Below are positions 26,277 to 33,351 of a stretch of DNA of 33,351 bases, piece by piece (the stretch's first letter is position 1; the number at the start of each line of letters is the position of its first letter). The stretch is from positions 1 to 33,351 of the forward strand of contig JAABSB010000020.1 in NCBI GenBank assembly GCA_011390615.1. The letters run 5' to 3'. The notes below the pieces were generated by a model. The model worked only from the letters and a program-made list of their open reading frames with translations. It was not told the origin of the DNA and searched no databases. This DNA comes from Desulfotignum sp. Lineage in GTDB: Bacteria; Desulfobacterota; Desulfobacteria; Desulfobacterales; Desulfobacteraceae. The position numbers and the translations under genes were made by a program.

Positions 26277-27265
26277 TGGAGCCTTTACTGGAAGTTGAAC
26301 ACCTGCGGGTGCGGTTCAAAACCAAGAGCGCTGTAAAAGCCTTTATTGAAAAGGACGATGACCCGTATATCGACGGGGTGATGGGGGTCAGTTTTGCCAT
26401 TGAACCGGGCCGTACCTATGGCCTGGTGGGGGAAAGCGGATCCGGAAAAACCACGGTGGCCCGGGCAGTCATGGGGCTTGTGCCGGTGGACAGCGGTGCC
26501 ATCCGCTTTAATGGAGAAAACCTTGTGGGGCTTTCCCGGGATCGGGTCAAGCCCTTCCGCAGGGATATTGCCCTGATGTTTCAGGACCCGGCCGGATCAT
26601 TGAGTCCCCGGCTCAAGATCCGGTCTATTCTGGCGGAACCTTTCCGCATTCATGACAAGATGCCTGAAAACCTGTCCGTTGAAGTTGCCCGGCTGTTGAA
26701 AATGGTCAATCTTTCCCCGTCCATGGGGGACCTGTATCCCCACCAGCTCAGCGGGGGCCAGGCCAGGCGGGTGGGGGTGGCCCGGGCTTTGGCCCTGTCG
26801 CCGAAACTGATCATTGCAGATGAACCCACAGCAGGCCTTGATGTGTCTGTGCAGGGGGAAATTCTCAATCTCATGGCCCGGCTGCAGAATGATATGGGAT
26901 TGAGCTTTCTGATCATTACCCACAACCTAGCTGTGGTCCGTCATGTGAGCGATCATGTTGCCATCATGTACCTAGGGCGGTTTCTGGAGCAGGGCCCCAC
27001 CCAGACCGTTTTTCATCACATGCGGCATCCCTATACCCAGGCCCTGCTCTCTGCCCACTCAAGCCCTGATCCGGATACGGTGCACCACCGCATATCCATC
27101 TCCGGCGAGATCCCGGGCCTTGTTTCCAGGCCCCTGGGGTGTGAATTTCATACCCGGTGCCCCGGGGTACGGGAAAAATGCCGCCGGCTGTTCCCCCCCA
27201 GGGCAGATGCCGGCAAAGATCACCAGTATTTTTGCCACTATCCGTTGTCTGTTTCTGAAAACTGA
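26276..27265 (+). CDS. DppF-type ABC transporter ATPase
   Basis: 329 residues from ATG 26276, which overlaps the preceding stop. Walker A is GESGSGKTT, the signature is LSGGQARRVGVARAL, Walker B is LIIADEPTAGLD, and the H-loop is ITHN. A short insertion before Walker A (KTKSAVKAFIEKDDDPYIDG) is a little longer than in most relatives. The C-terminus carries the CEFHTRCPGVREKC cysteine motif of the family. It completes the importer. A 39-base gap with AAGGAT separates it from the hydrolase gene. Confidence 0.92.
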   Translation: MEPLLEVEHLRVRFKTKSAVKAFIEKDDDPYIDGVMGVSFAIEPGRTYGLVGESGSGKTTVARAVMGLVPVDSGAIRFNGENLVGLSRDRVKPFRRDIALMFQDPAGSLSPRLKIRSILAEPFRIHDKMPENLSVEVARLLKMVNLSPSMGDLYPHQLSGGQARRVGVARALALSPKLIIADEPTAGLDVSVQGEILNLMARLQNDMGLSFLIITHNLAVVRHVSDHVAIMYLGRFLEQGPTQTVFHHMRHPYTQALLSAHSSPDPDTVHHRISISGEIPGLVSRPLGCEFHTRCPGVREKCRRLFPPRADAGKDHQYFCHYPLSVSEN

Positions 27266-27304
27266 TACTTTTGGTTAAACATTTTTTGCAAGGATACGTT
27301 TATC

Positions 27305-29350
27305 ATGCACTTTAATACGCTGCTTGAACAGTCTGAACCCATCTGCTTTCCCTCCTTGGACGGTGTCCGCCGCTTCCGGAACCTGATGATCCCCATGCGC
27401 GATACCGTACAACTGGCAGCCGATATATATCTGCCGGATAACGGTACCCCGGATGCGGCCTTTCCGGTTGTTATGGAGTATATCCCCTATAGAAAAGACC
27501 AGGTGGACCTGGCAGCACGGCCGTTTTACGGGTGTCTTGCCCGGCAGGGATACCTGGTCATCCGGGTGGATATCCGGGGTACCGGGGGGTCTGCCGGTAA
27601 AAACCTGGATGAATATCTGCTCCAGGAGCAGGAAGACGGATATGACTGTGTGGAATGGATTGCCAAACAACCTTGGTGCGACGGCCACGTGAACATGATG
27701 GGAATTTCCTATGGCGGATTTTCCGCCCTCCAGGTGGCCACCCTTCAGCCCCCCCATCTCACCAGTATCATCCCTGTGGATTTTACCGATGACCGGTACC
27801 AGGATGACTGCCACTACAAAGGGGGGATGATGCGCCTGTATTATGATATTGCCTATTACGGCGGGGCCATGGTTGCTGCCAATGCCATGCCCTCCCTTCT
27901 GGACATCAGCGGCGGCAGCTGGGCAGAAATCTGGCGCCAGCACCTGGAGGAAAACGAACCCTACCTGCTGCAGTGGTACCGCCACCAGACCGCCGGGCCT
28001 TACTGGGAGCATGGATCTGTCAGGTATCTTGCCGACAGAATCCGCTGTCCCATAATGATGATCGGCGGCTGGCGGGACGGCTACATGAATGTGCCGCTGC
28101 GCCTGTTCCAGGCAGTGTCTGTGCCGTGCAAGGTGTGGATAGGCCCGTGGAACCATGCCATGCCAGACGGGGCGGTGCCCGGCCCCCGGGTGGATTATCT
28201 CAAGGAGGTGGTGCGGTGGCTGGATCACTGGTGCAAGGACAGGCCCACAGGCATCATGGAAGAACCGCCGGTGGTGGTGTTCATGCAAAAACCCCAGCCG
28301 CCGGTGGTGGACCGCCTGGAAACCAGAGGCAGTTGGCGGGCGGAAACCGGGTGGCCGGTGCCCGGAGCAGATACCTGGGTCCTGTTTCTGGGGGACTGCG
28401 GCACGCTCGCAGAGGAAGCCGGCATAGACGGGCATGAGCATCTGACATACGTTCCCACAGTGGGCACCAGCGGGGGCCTTTTTTCCGGGGGCATCCAGTT
28501 CGGCCTGCCCGGAGACCAGCGCCCGGATGAAGCCTTCAGTGCCGTGTACACCACAAAAGCCCTGGACCATGACCTGGCCGTGTTGGGGCGGCCTAAAGCG
28601 GTGCTACACGTGTCTTCCAGTGCCGTGGTGATGGGGTTTGTGGTGAGCCTTTGTGATGTGGCGCCGGACGGTGCATCTCATCTGGTGGCCAAAGGGGTCC
28701 TCAACGGCACCCGCAGGAATTCTTTTTCAGACCCGGAACCCATGGTGCCGGGAACTGTTTATGAGCTGGAAATTGACATCGATGCCACAGGATGGATTTT
28801 TGAAAAAGGACACTGCATCCGGCTGTCTGTGGCCAATGCTGACTGGCCCAATCTGTGGCCCACCCCGGAACCGGGCACAAGCCGGATTTTCCGTGGACAG
28901 ATACGCCCCAGCCGCCTGGAACTGCCGGTAGTGCCGGATAACGGGTCAGCTGTGGTCCCCCGGTTTGCACCGTCGTCCATGGTAAGGCAGCCGCATCTGG
29001 CATCCCCCTGTCCCCCGGTATGGGAGGTGTGTACAGATGTTTTGAGCGGCAGAACCCGGGTGCGGCTGCAGGTGGACGTAGTAAGCCGGTTGACGGAAAC
29101 CACGGTATTTGAAAAAAAAGCCCATGGAGAATTCCAGGTCCATCCCCGGCATCCGGCACTGGCCAGCGGACAGGGAAAGCATCTGCAGCAGCTTAAAAGT
29201 GACGGCGGATGCATTACAGCAGAATCCGAGGTCTGGGTGCAGGGGGGGAAAACCCATTTTCAGGTGATCATCAACCTCATTGTCCGGGTCAACGGCGGGA
29301 CCATTTTTTCCAGAAAATGGGTGGAATCCATAGAGCGCTGCCTGCTTTGA
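27305..29350 (+). CDS. CocE/NonD family serine hydrolase (X-Pro dipeptidyl-peptidase type)
   Basis: 681 residues. The alpha/beta-hydrolase core has DIRGTGGSAG near residue 89, the nucleophile Ser135 in GISYGGFS, probable Asp258 in GGWRDGYMN and His284 in GPWNHAMPDG. The C-terminal jelly-roll domain (about 380-680) is the X-Pro/CocE lid with LEIDIDATGWIFEKGH. Relatives cleave Xaa-Pro peptides, cocaine-type esters or glutaryl amides. No signal peptide is seen, so it acts in the cytoplasm, presumably on the compound imported by the preceding ABC transporter. Its stop is one base from the converging amtB stop. Confidence 0.85.
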   Translation: MHFNTLLEQSEPICFPSLDGVRRFRNLMIPMRDTVQLAADIYLPDNGTPDAAFPVVMEYIPYRKDQVDLAARPFYGCLARQGYLVIRVDIRGTGGSAGKNLDEYLLQEQEDGYDCVEWIAKQPWCDGHVNMMGISYGGFSALQVATLQPPHLTSIIPVDFTDDRYQDDCHYKGGMMRLYYDIAYYGGAMVAANAMPSLLDISGGSWAEIWRQHLEENEPYLLQWYRHQTAGPYWEHGSVRYLADRIRCPIMMIGGWRDGYMNVPLRLFQAVSVPCKVWIGPWNHAMPDGAVPGPRVDYLKEVVRWLDHWCKDRPTGIMEEPPVVVFMQKPQPPVVDRLETRGSWRAETGWPVPGADTWVLFLGDCGTLAEEAGIDGHEHLTYVPTVGTSGGLFSGGIQFGLPGDQRPDEAFSAVYTTKALDHDLAVLGRPKAVLHVSSSAVVMGFVVSLCDVAPDGASHLVAKGVLNGTRRNSFSDPEPMVPGTVYELEIDIDATGWIFEKGHCIRLSVANADWPNLWPTPEPGTSRIFRGQIRPSRLELPVVPDNGSAVVPRFAPSSMVRQPHLASPCPPVWEVCTDVLSGRTRVRLQVDVVSRLTETTVFEKKAHGEFQVHPRHPALASGQGKHLQQLKSDGGCITAESEVWVQGGKTHFQVIINLIVRVNGGTIFSRKWVESIERCLL

Positions 29351-29351
29351 T

Positions 29352-30647
29352 CTATTCAATCTCAAAGCCCCGTTCCCCGTGCAGGGCGTTGTCCAGGCCG
29401 GCCTGTTCTTCCTGGGCATCCACCCGCAGGCCGCTGGTGAGAAACCGGGTGACATATACCACCGCCAGGGTGGCTGCGGCGGAAAAGGCGATGGTGGCCA
29501 GGATGGAGACCAGCTGTATCCAGACCTGGCCCGGATTGCCGTAAAAAAGCCCTGCAGCGCCTTCGGTGACAGCCGGGGAGGCAAACAGCCCGGTGGCCAG
29601 CGCCCCCCACATGCCGCACAGGCCGTGGATCCCGAAGGCATCCAGGGAATCATCATACCCCAGCTTCTTTTTGAGAACAACCACGCCAAAATACCCTATG
29701 GCGCCTGACAAGGTACCGATGACCAAAGAATAGGGCAGGGTGACAAACCCGGCGGCCGGGGTAATGGCCACCAGGCCGGCAATGGCCCCTGATGCCATAC
29801 CCAGCAGGGTGGGTTTCTGGCTCAGCTTCCACTCCAGGAACAGCCATGCCAGTCCGGCAGAAGCTGCAGCGGTATTGGTGACCAGAAAAGCGGATGCAGC
29901 AACCCCGTCAGCTGCCAGCTCACTGCCGGCATTGAACCCGAACCACCCGAACCAGAGCAGGGCCGCTCCCAGGGCGGTGAATGCCACCGAAGACGGGATC
30001 ATAGGCTCTTTGCCGTATCCGTTGCGTTTGCCCAGGACCAGGGCCAGGACCAGGCCGGAAACACCGGCATTGATATGGACCACATTGCCGCCGGCAAAAT
30101 CCAGGGCACCCATGCTGTGCATCCAGCCCCCGCCCCATACCCAGTTGCACACCGGGGCGTAAACAAAGGTAATCCAGAGAATGGAAAAAACGATCCAGGC
30201 GGAAAATTTCATGCGGTCCACCACCGATCCCAGGATGATTGCCACGGAAATACAGGCGAATGTCATCTGGAACATGACAAATATCAGGGTGGGGATGGTG
30301 CCGGAAACAGATGCGGCATCAATCCCGTTCAGCATAAAATGCCCCAGGCTGCCGATGAACAGACTGCTGCTTTCCCCGAATGCCAGGGAATATCCCCATC
30401 CCACCCAGACCAGGCTGGCCAGGCAATAGGCGGCAAATGTCATGGCAATGGTGTTGAGCAGGTTTTTGTACCGGGACATGCCCCCGTAAAACAGCGCCAG
30501 ACCCGCCGGGGTCATCATCATGACCAGGGCCGTGGACATGGTTACCCAGGCCGTATCTCCGGAATCAATGGTGCCGTCTGCGGCAAGGCATGCAGTGGTG
30601 CCTGTTAGTAATAGGCTGATAATCATCAGGCAGTATTTTAATCCCAT
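29352..30647 (-). CDS. amtB: Ammonium transporter, Amt/Mep family
   Basis: 431 residues. A signal peptide (MGLKYCLMIISLLLTG...CLA) is followed by eleven predicted membrane helices. Pore features are present: MMMTPAGLALFYGGM, the twin-histidine segments DFAGGNVVHINAG and DAFGIHGLCGMWG, and the phenylalanine gate region. The cytoplasmic tail ends in NALHGERGFEIE. It conducts ammonium into the cell under nitrogen limitation. A typical glnK partner is not adjacent on either side. It is transcribed from a sigma-54-type promoter at 30717-30732. Confidence 0.95.
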   Translation of the reverse strand: MGLKYCLMIISLLLTGTTACLAADGTIDSGDTAWVTMSTALVMMMTPAGLALFYGGMSRYKNLLNTIAMTFAAYCLASLVWVGWGYSLAFGESSSLFIGSLGHFMLNGIDAASVSGTIPTLIFVMFQMTFACISVAIILGSVVDRMKFSAWIVFSILWITFVYAPVCNWVWGGGWMHSMGALDFAGGNVVHINAGVSGLVLALVLGKRNGYGKEPMIPSSVAFTALGAALLWFGWFGFNAGSELAADGVAASAFLVTNTAAASAGLAWLFLEWKLSQKPTLLGMASGAIAGLVAITPAAGFVTLPYSLVIGTLSGAIGYFGVVVLKKKLGYDDSLDAFGIHGLCGMWGALATGLFASPAVTEGAAGLFYGNPGQVWIQLVSILATIAFSAAATLAVVYVTRFLTSGLRVDAQEEQAGLDNALHGERGFEIE

Positions 30648-30716
30648 GGTGGTTTCCTTTCCTTTTAAAAAAAATTGATATTGATAAAATTCCTGTAATT
30701 ATGTCCCCATGTATTG

Positions 30717-30732
30717 AGCAAATCACATGCCA
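30717..30732 (-). promoter_or_regulatory. Sigma-54 promoter of amtB
   Basis: On the minus strand TGGCATG-TGAT-TTGCT, with GG and GC separated by exactly 10 bases, fits the consensus TGGCAyr-N4-TTGCW. It lies about 70 bases before the start codon. This implies control by nitrogen through an NtrC-like activator. Confidence 0.8.
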
Positions 30733-30775
30733 GAAATGGGAAAATGCTGTGAATAATATTGTAACCATTTGAATT

Positions 30776-30847
30776 CAAACAAATAATATTGTTTGTTTTT
30801 CGCAATCTTTGACAATTTTTCATGTCAAACAAATTTTTTTCAAACAA
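30776..30847. promoter_or_regulatory. CAAACAA repeats upstream of amtB, possible activator sites
   Basis: CAAACAA-ATAATA-TTGTTTG (30776-30795) is a 7-bp palindrome with a 6-base spacer. Further CAAACAA copies start at 30826 and 30841. They lie 45-130 bases upstream of the sigma-54 promoter, where an enhancer-binding protein would sit, but do not resemble the NtrC consensus. The rest of 30850-31240 is AT-rich and shows no gene I can support. Confidence 0.4.
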
Positions 30848-31248
30848 TAAAATACAATTTTGTTTTTTAATATATAAATTTTAATACAATAATGTAATAA
30901 ATATTGGGTCTAAATTATTTTTTGCAAAAAACTTATGTTTGACAGCGGTTACTCAGGATTTTTGCTGCCAGGAAGCACCATGGGATTTTCGTGATCAGTT
31001 CTGCAGGGCGCAAAAGAGAAACAGCACACCACCAGAGACTACCCCATGAAATTATCACATTTTTGTGCTTTTGCTGTGCATCAGCCGGCCTGTAAAATAA
31101 TTGCTGATGTTCAGGTATGGATAGACATAATGGCTACATGGCTGATGATTAGGCAAAGATTTTCATATGGTTAAACCATTTCATGTCTGAATGACGGACC
31201 TGGCAGGGCTATGGCGGTTTTTGCCGGAGAACGCCGCTATTTTAAGGG

Positions 31249-31277
31249 TTGACATATAAAAAATTATAGGCTACACA
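31249..31277 (+). promoter_or_regulatory. Possible promoter of the liv-type operon
   Basis: TTGACA (31249-31254), 17 bases, TACACA (31272-31277): consensus -35, weak -10. About 75 bases upstream of the first ATPase gene. Confidence 0.4.
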
Positions 31278-31353
31278 AAGCTACAAATAGGCTATAGCAG
31301 CGCTTTTCGAGCGGTTTAAGGGGATTTCACAATGTAACGGATTGTATTTTTGT

Positions 31354-32121
31354 ATGGCACGATTAGAGCTAAAAAACATCGGTGTGCGGTTTGGTGGCCT
31401 CAAGGCATTGTCAAAATTGAGTTTTACCATCGGAAACGGCCGGATAGTGGGATTGATCGGACCCAACGGTGCAGGAAAAACAACAGTTTTCAATGTGCTC
31501 ACCGGGGTGTATCAGGCATCTGAAGGGGAAGTGATCTTTGACGGGGAAAGCATTCTGGGCAAGCGGCCCTATGTGATTTTCGAAAAAGGCATTGCCAGAA
31601 CCTTTCAGAATATCCGGCTTTTTTCCGCCATGACGGCGGTGGAAAATGCCATGGTTGCCAGACACTGCAGAGCCGGTACCGGGGTATTCGGCTCTATCTT
31701 GCGCACCCCCGCCCAGAGACGGGAAGAGGTTTTTATCCGGGAAAAAGCCATGGAAGCCCTTACATTCATGGGGGTGGATGCCTATGCCGACACCGTGGCT
31801 TCCAATCTGTCTTACGGCCTCCAGCGCCGGCTTGAGATCGCCCGGGCCATAGCATCGGAACCAAAAGTATTGCTCCTGGACGAGCCTGCCGCCGGTATGA
31901 ACCCGGCTGAAACCTCAAGATTGATGAAAGATATTGCACGCATTAAAGACCTGGGCATTGATGTGCTCCTGGTGGAACATGACATGAAAGTGGTCATGGG
32001 TGTGTGTGATCATATTGTTTGTGTTGACCATGGTGTAAAAATCGCTGAAGGAAATGCCCAGCAGATCCAGAATGACCCCAAGGTCATTGAGGCATACCTT
32101 GGTCAGCCAGCCAACCAATAA
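31354..32121 (+). CDS. livG: LivG-type branched-chain amino acid ABC transporter ATPase
   Basis: 255 residues from ATG 31354, the start giving the conserved LivG beginning LELKNIGVRFGGLKAL. No good SD lies upstream; a TTG 12 bases earlier is the only other option. Walker A is GPNGAGKTT, RTFQNIRLF is the LivG Q-loop region, the signature is LSYGLQRRLEIARAI, Walker B is VLLLDEPAAGMNP, and the H-loop is VEHDM. It ends with VIEAYLGQ, typical of the family. It would power uptake of branched-chain amino acids, urea or amides. Here it comes first in the operon, which is not the usual order. Confidence 0.9.
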   Translation: MARLELKNIGVRFGGLKALSKLSFTIGNGRIVGLIGPNGAGKTTVFNVLTGVYQASEGEVIFDGESILGKRPYVIFEKGIARTFQNIRLFSAMTAVENAMVARHCRAGTGVFGSILRTPAQRREEVFIREKAMEALTFMGVDAYADTVASNLSYGLQRRLEIARAIASEPKVLLLDEPAAGMNPAETSRLMKDIARIKDLGIDVLLVEHDMKVVMGVCDHIVCVDHGVKIAEGNAQQIQNDPKVIEAYLGQPANQ

Positions 32122-32138
32122 TTTTTAGGAGGAAAAAA

Positions 32139-33278
32139 ATGAGGAAACGTATTGTATCAATTTTGGCCATGGGACTGATCCTGGTTCCATTTCTTCTCGT
32201 GGGCGCAGTTTCTGCAAAAACTTTGAAAATCGGCTCTCTGAGCCCCCTCACAGGTCCCTATGCCTCTGATGGAACCGATATTAAAAACGGTGTTCTCACC
32301 GCGATTTCCGTTTTTGAAGAGCAGGGCGGCATCCCCGGGTATGACAAGATCGAACTGCATGCCCAGGATACAGCCTGTGATCCGAGACAGGCGGTGGCTG
32401 CTGCCAACAAGCTGGTCAACCTTGAAGTTGCCGGTGCCATCGGGGCCTATTGTTCTTCCTCCACCCTTCCGGCCTCTGATGTGCTGGATGAGGAAGAAAT
32501 TATCATGATCACCCCGGCTTCCACCCATCAGGATGTTACGGAAAGGGGCCTTCCCTACATGTTCAGAATGTGCGGACGTGATGATGCCCAGGCCCCTGCC
32601 GCTGCCAAGTTCATCAAAGAAGCGCTGGGCGCGAAAACCATATTCATCGTGGATGACAAAACCACCTATTCCCAGGGACTGGCTGACGGTGTTAAAAAGG
32701 CTGCCAAGGAACTGGGCATAAAAGTACTGGGCCATGAACATGTCAACCAGGGGGACAAAGACTTTTCAGCGGTTCTCACCCGGGCAAAACAGGAAAATGC
32801 TGATGTTTTCTACATGTCCGTACAGGGATTTTCTCCGGCAGCCATGATGACGCTGCAGGCAAAACGCCTGGGCATGGATTCCCAGATTGTTACCCAGGAT
32901 GCGGTTTTCCAGCCGCGGTTCATGGAAGTTGCCAAAGAAGCTTCCCAGGGTGTTTTTCTGACCTATGGATATACCGATCCCACCACCCCGGAATACAAAG
33001 CGTTTGAAGAAAGATATGTGCCCAAATACGGCAAAATTGCCGCATACGCCACCTATGCCTATGATGCAGCCACCACTCTGTTGAAAGCCATCAAGGCGGC
33101 AGGTTCCACTGATCCTGCAAAGGTCAAGGCGGAGATGATGAAGATGGATTATCAGGGCGTTGCCAAACGTATCAAATTTGAAGAAAACGGTGATACCGGA
33201 TCAAACTACATTGCGTTTAAAGTGGTTGACGATAAATTCGTCCCCTACTGGGATCCGGAAAAAGGACTGCTCAAATAA
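32139..33278 (+). CDS. LivK/LivJ-type periplasmic amino acid-binding protein
   Basis: 379 residues with AGGAGG upstream. A Sec signal peptide (RKRIVSILAMGLILVPFLLVGAVSA, cut near residue 26) leads into a type I periplasmic binding fold: KIGSLSPLTGPYASDGTDIKNG, GAIGAYCSSSTLPASDV, EEIIMITPASTHQDVTERG, FRMCGRDDAQAPAAAKFI. The CS-S-TLPAS segment is where leucine/isoleucine-binding proteins contact the ligand carboxylate. It follows livG by 17 bases. Permease and second ATPase genes probably continue outside the window. Ligand identity is not certain. Confidence 0.92.
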   Translation: MRKRIVSILAMGLILVPFLLVGAVSAKTLKIGSLSPLTGPYASDGTDIKNGVLTAISVFEEQGGIPGYDKIELHAQDTACDPRQAVAAANKLVNLEVAGAIGAYCSSSTLPASDVLDEEEIIMITPASTHQDVTERGLPYMFRMCGRDDAQAPAAAKFIKEALGAKTIFIVDDKTTYSQGLADGVKKAAKELGIKVLGHEHVNQGDKDFSAVLTRAKQENADVFYMSVQGFSPAAMMTLQAKRLGMDSQIVTQDAVFQPRFMEVAKEASQGVFLTYGYTDPTTPEYKAFEERYVPKYGKIAAYATYAYDAATTLLKAIKAAGSTDPAKVKAEMMKMDYQGVAKRIKFEENGDTGSNYIAFKVVDDKFVPYWDPEKGLLK

Positions 33279-33293
33279 ACCATGACGTCATAA

Positions 33294-33330
33294 GATGCGG
33301 CTGGACCCAGGTTCAGCCGCATCCTTTTAT
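33294..33330 (+). terminator. Hairpin terminator or attenuator after the binding-protein gene
   Basis: GATGCGGCTG (33294-33303) and CAGCCGCATC (33314-33323) form a perfect 10-bp stem with a 10-base loop, followed by CTTTTAT. Such partial terminators often follow binding-protein genes and lower expression of the permease genes downstream. The operon end is not visible. Confidence 0.65.
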
Positions 33331-33351
33331 CCACCCAAATTTAAGAAATTA

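Noticed and set aside
31355-31369. TGGCACG-ATTA-GAGC resembling a sigma-54 promoter, and TGGCAGGGCTATGGC at 31201
   Set aside because: The first overlaps the livG start codon region, so the gene would lose its conserved N-terminus; the second has a poor -12 element. The GG-N10-GC spacing is probably chance.

Overview
The window looks like a chromosomal segment of a Gram-negative, probably anaerobic bacterium of the Desulfobacterota (Desulfobacteraceae-like). This is inferred from the gene mix: a FadN/FadA-type beta-oxidation pair, an Fe-S old-yellow-enzyme, large PAS/HAMP sensor kinases, a sigma-54 amtB promoter and in-frame UGA decoding. No rRNA, tRNA or CRISPR is present to confirm it.

Bases 1-4080 are an accessory, partly decayed zone read on the minus strand. 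It holds a broken AAA/DUF4143 ATPase interrupted by a ~125-bp hairpin-rich element, a broken RhuM/Fic gene, an ArdC/ImmA-IrrE-like metallopeptidase preceded by a gene fragment, a MazEF-like module and a VapBC-like module, both with recognisable promoters.

Bases 4110-9902 hold the minus-strand fadN-fadA operon. A 334-bp intergenic region with two FadR-like palindromes separates it from a plus-strand pair (alpha/alpha-toroid protein and hexapeptide acyltransferase) that may belong to the same regulon.

Bases 9904-18740 hold a sensor histidine kinase (minus), then on the plus strand a CopA-type Cu(I) ATPase, a DsbA/FrnE-family oxidoreductase whose first active-site cysteine is encoded by in-frame TGA (a candidate selenoprotein, UPWC), and a DUF2868/DUF3482 membrane-protein/GTPase pair. 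A perfect 27-bp inverted repeat ends this segment.

Bases 18928-29350 hold an Fe-S flavin oxidoreductase, a GntR/HutC-type regulator and a divergent six-gene cluster: Tat-exported substrate-binding protein, two permeases, two ATPases and a CocE/X-Pro-type hydrolase. The cluster probably imports and then hydrolyses a peptide-like or ester/amide compound.

Bases 29352-33351 hold amtB (minus) with a near-perfect sigma-54 promoter, a 0.7-kb AT-rich spacer, and the start of a branched-chain-amino-acid-type ABC transporter locus (LivG- and LivK-like) that continues beyond the window.

The strongest candidate for something overlooked is the selenoprotein gene at 14898-15512. Ordinary gene calling would start it at 15024 and lose its active site.
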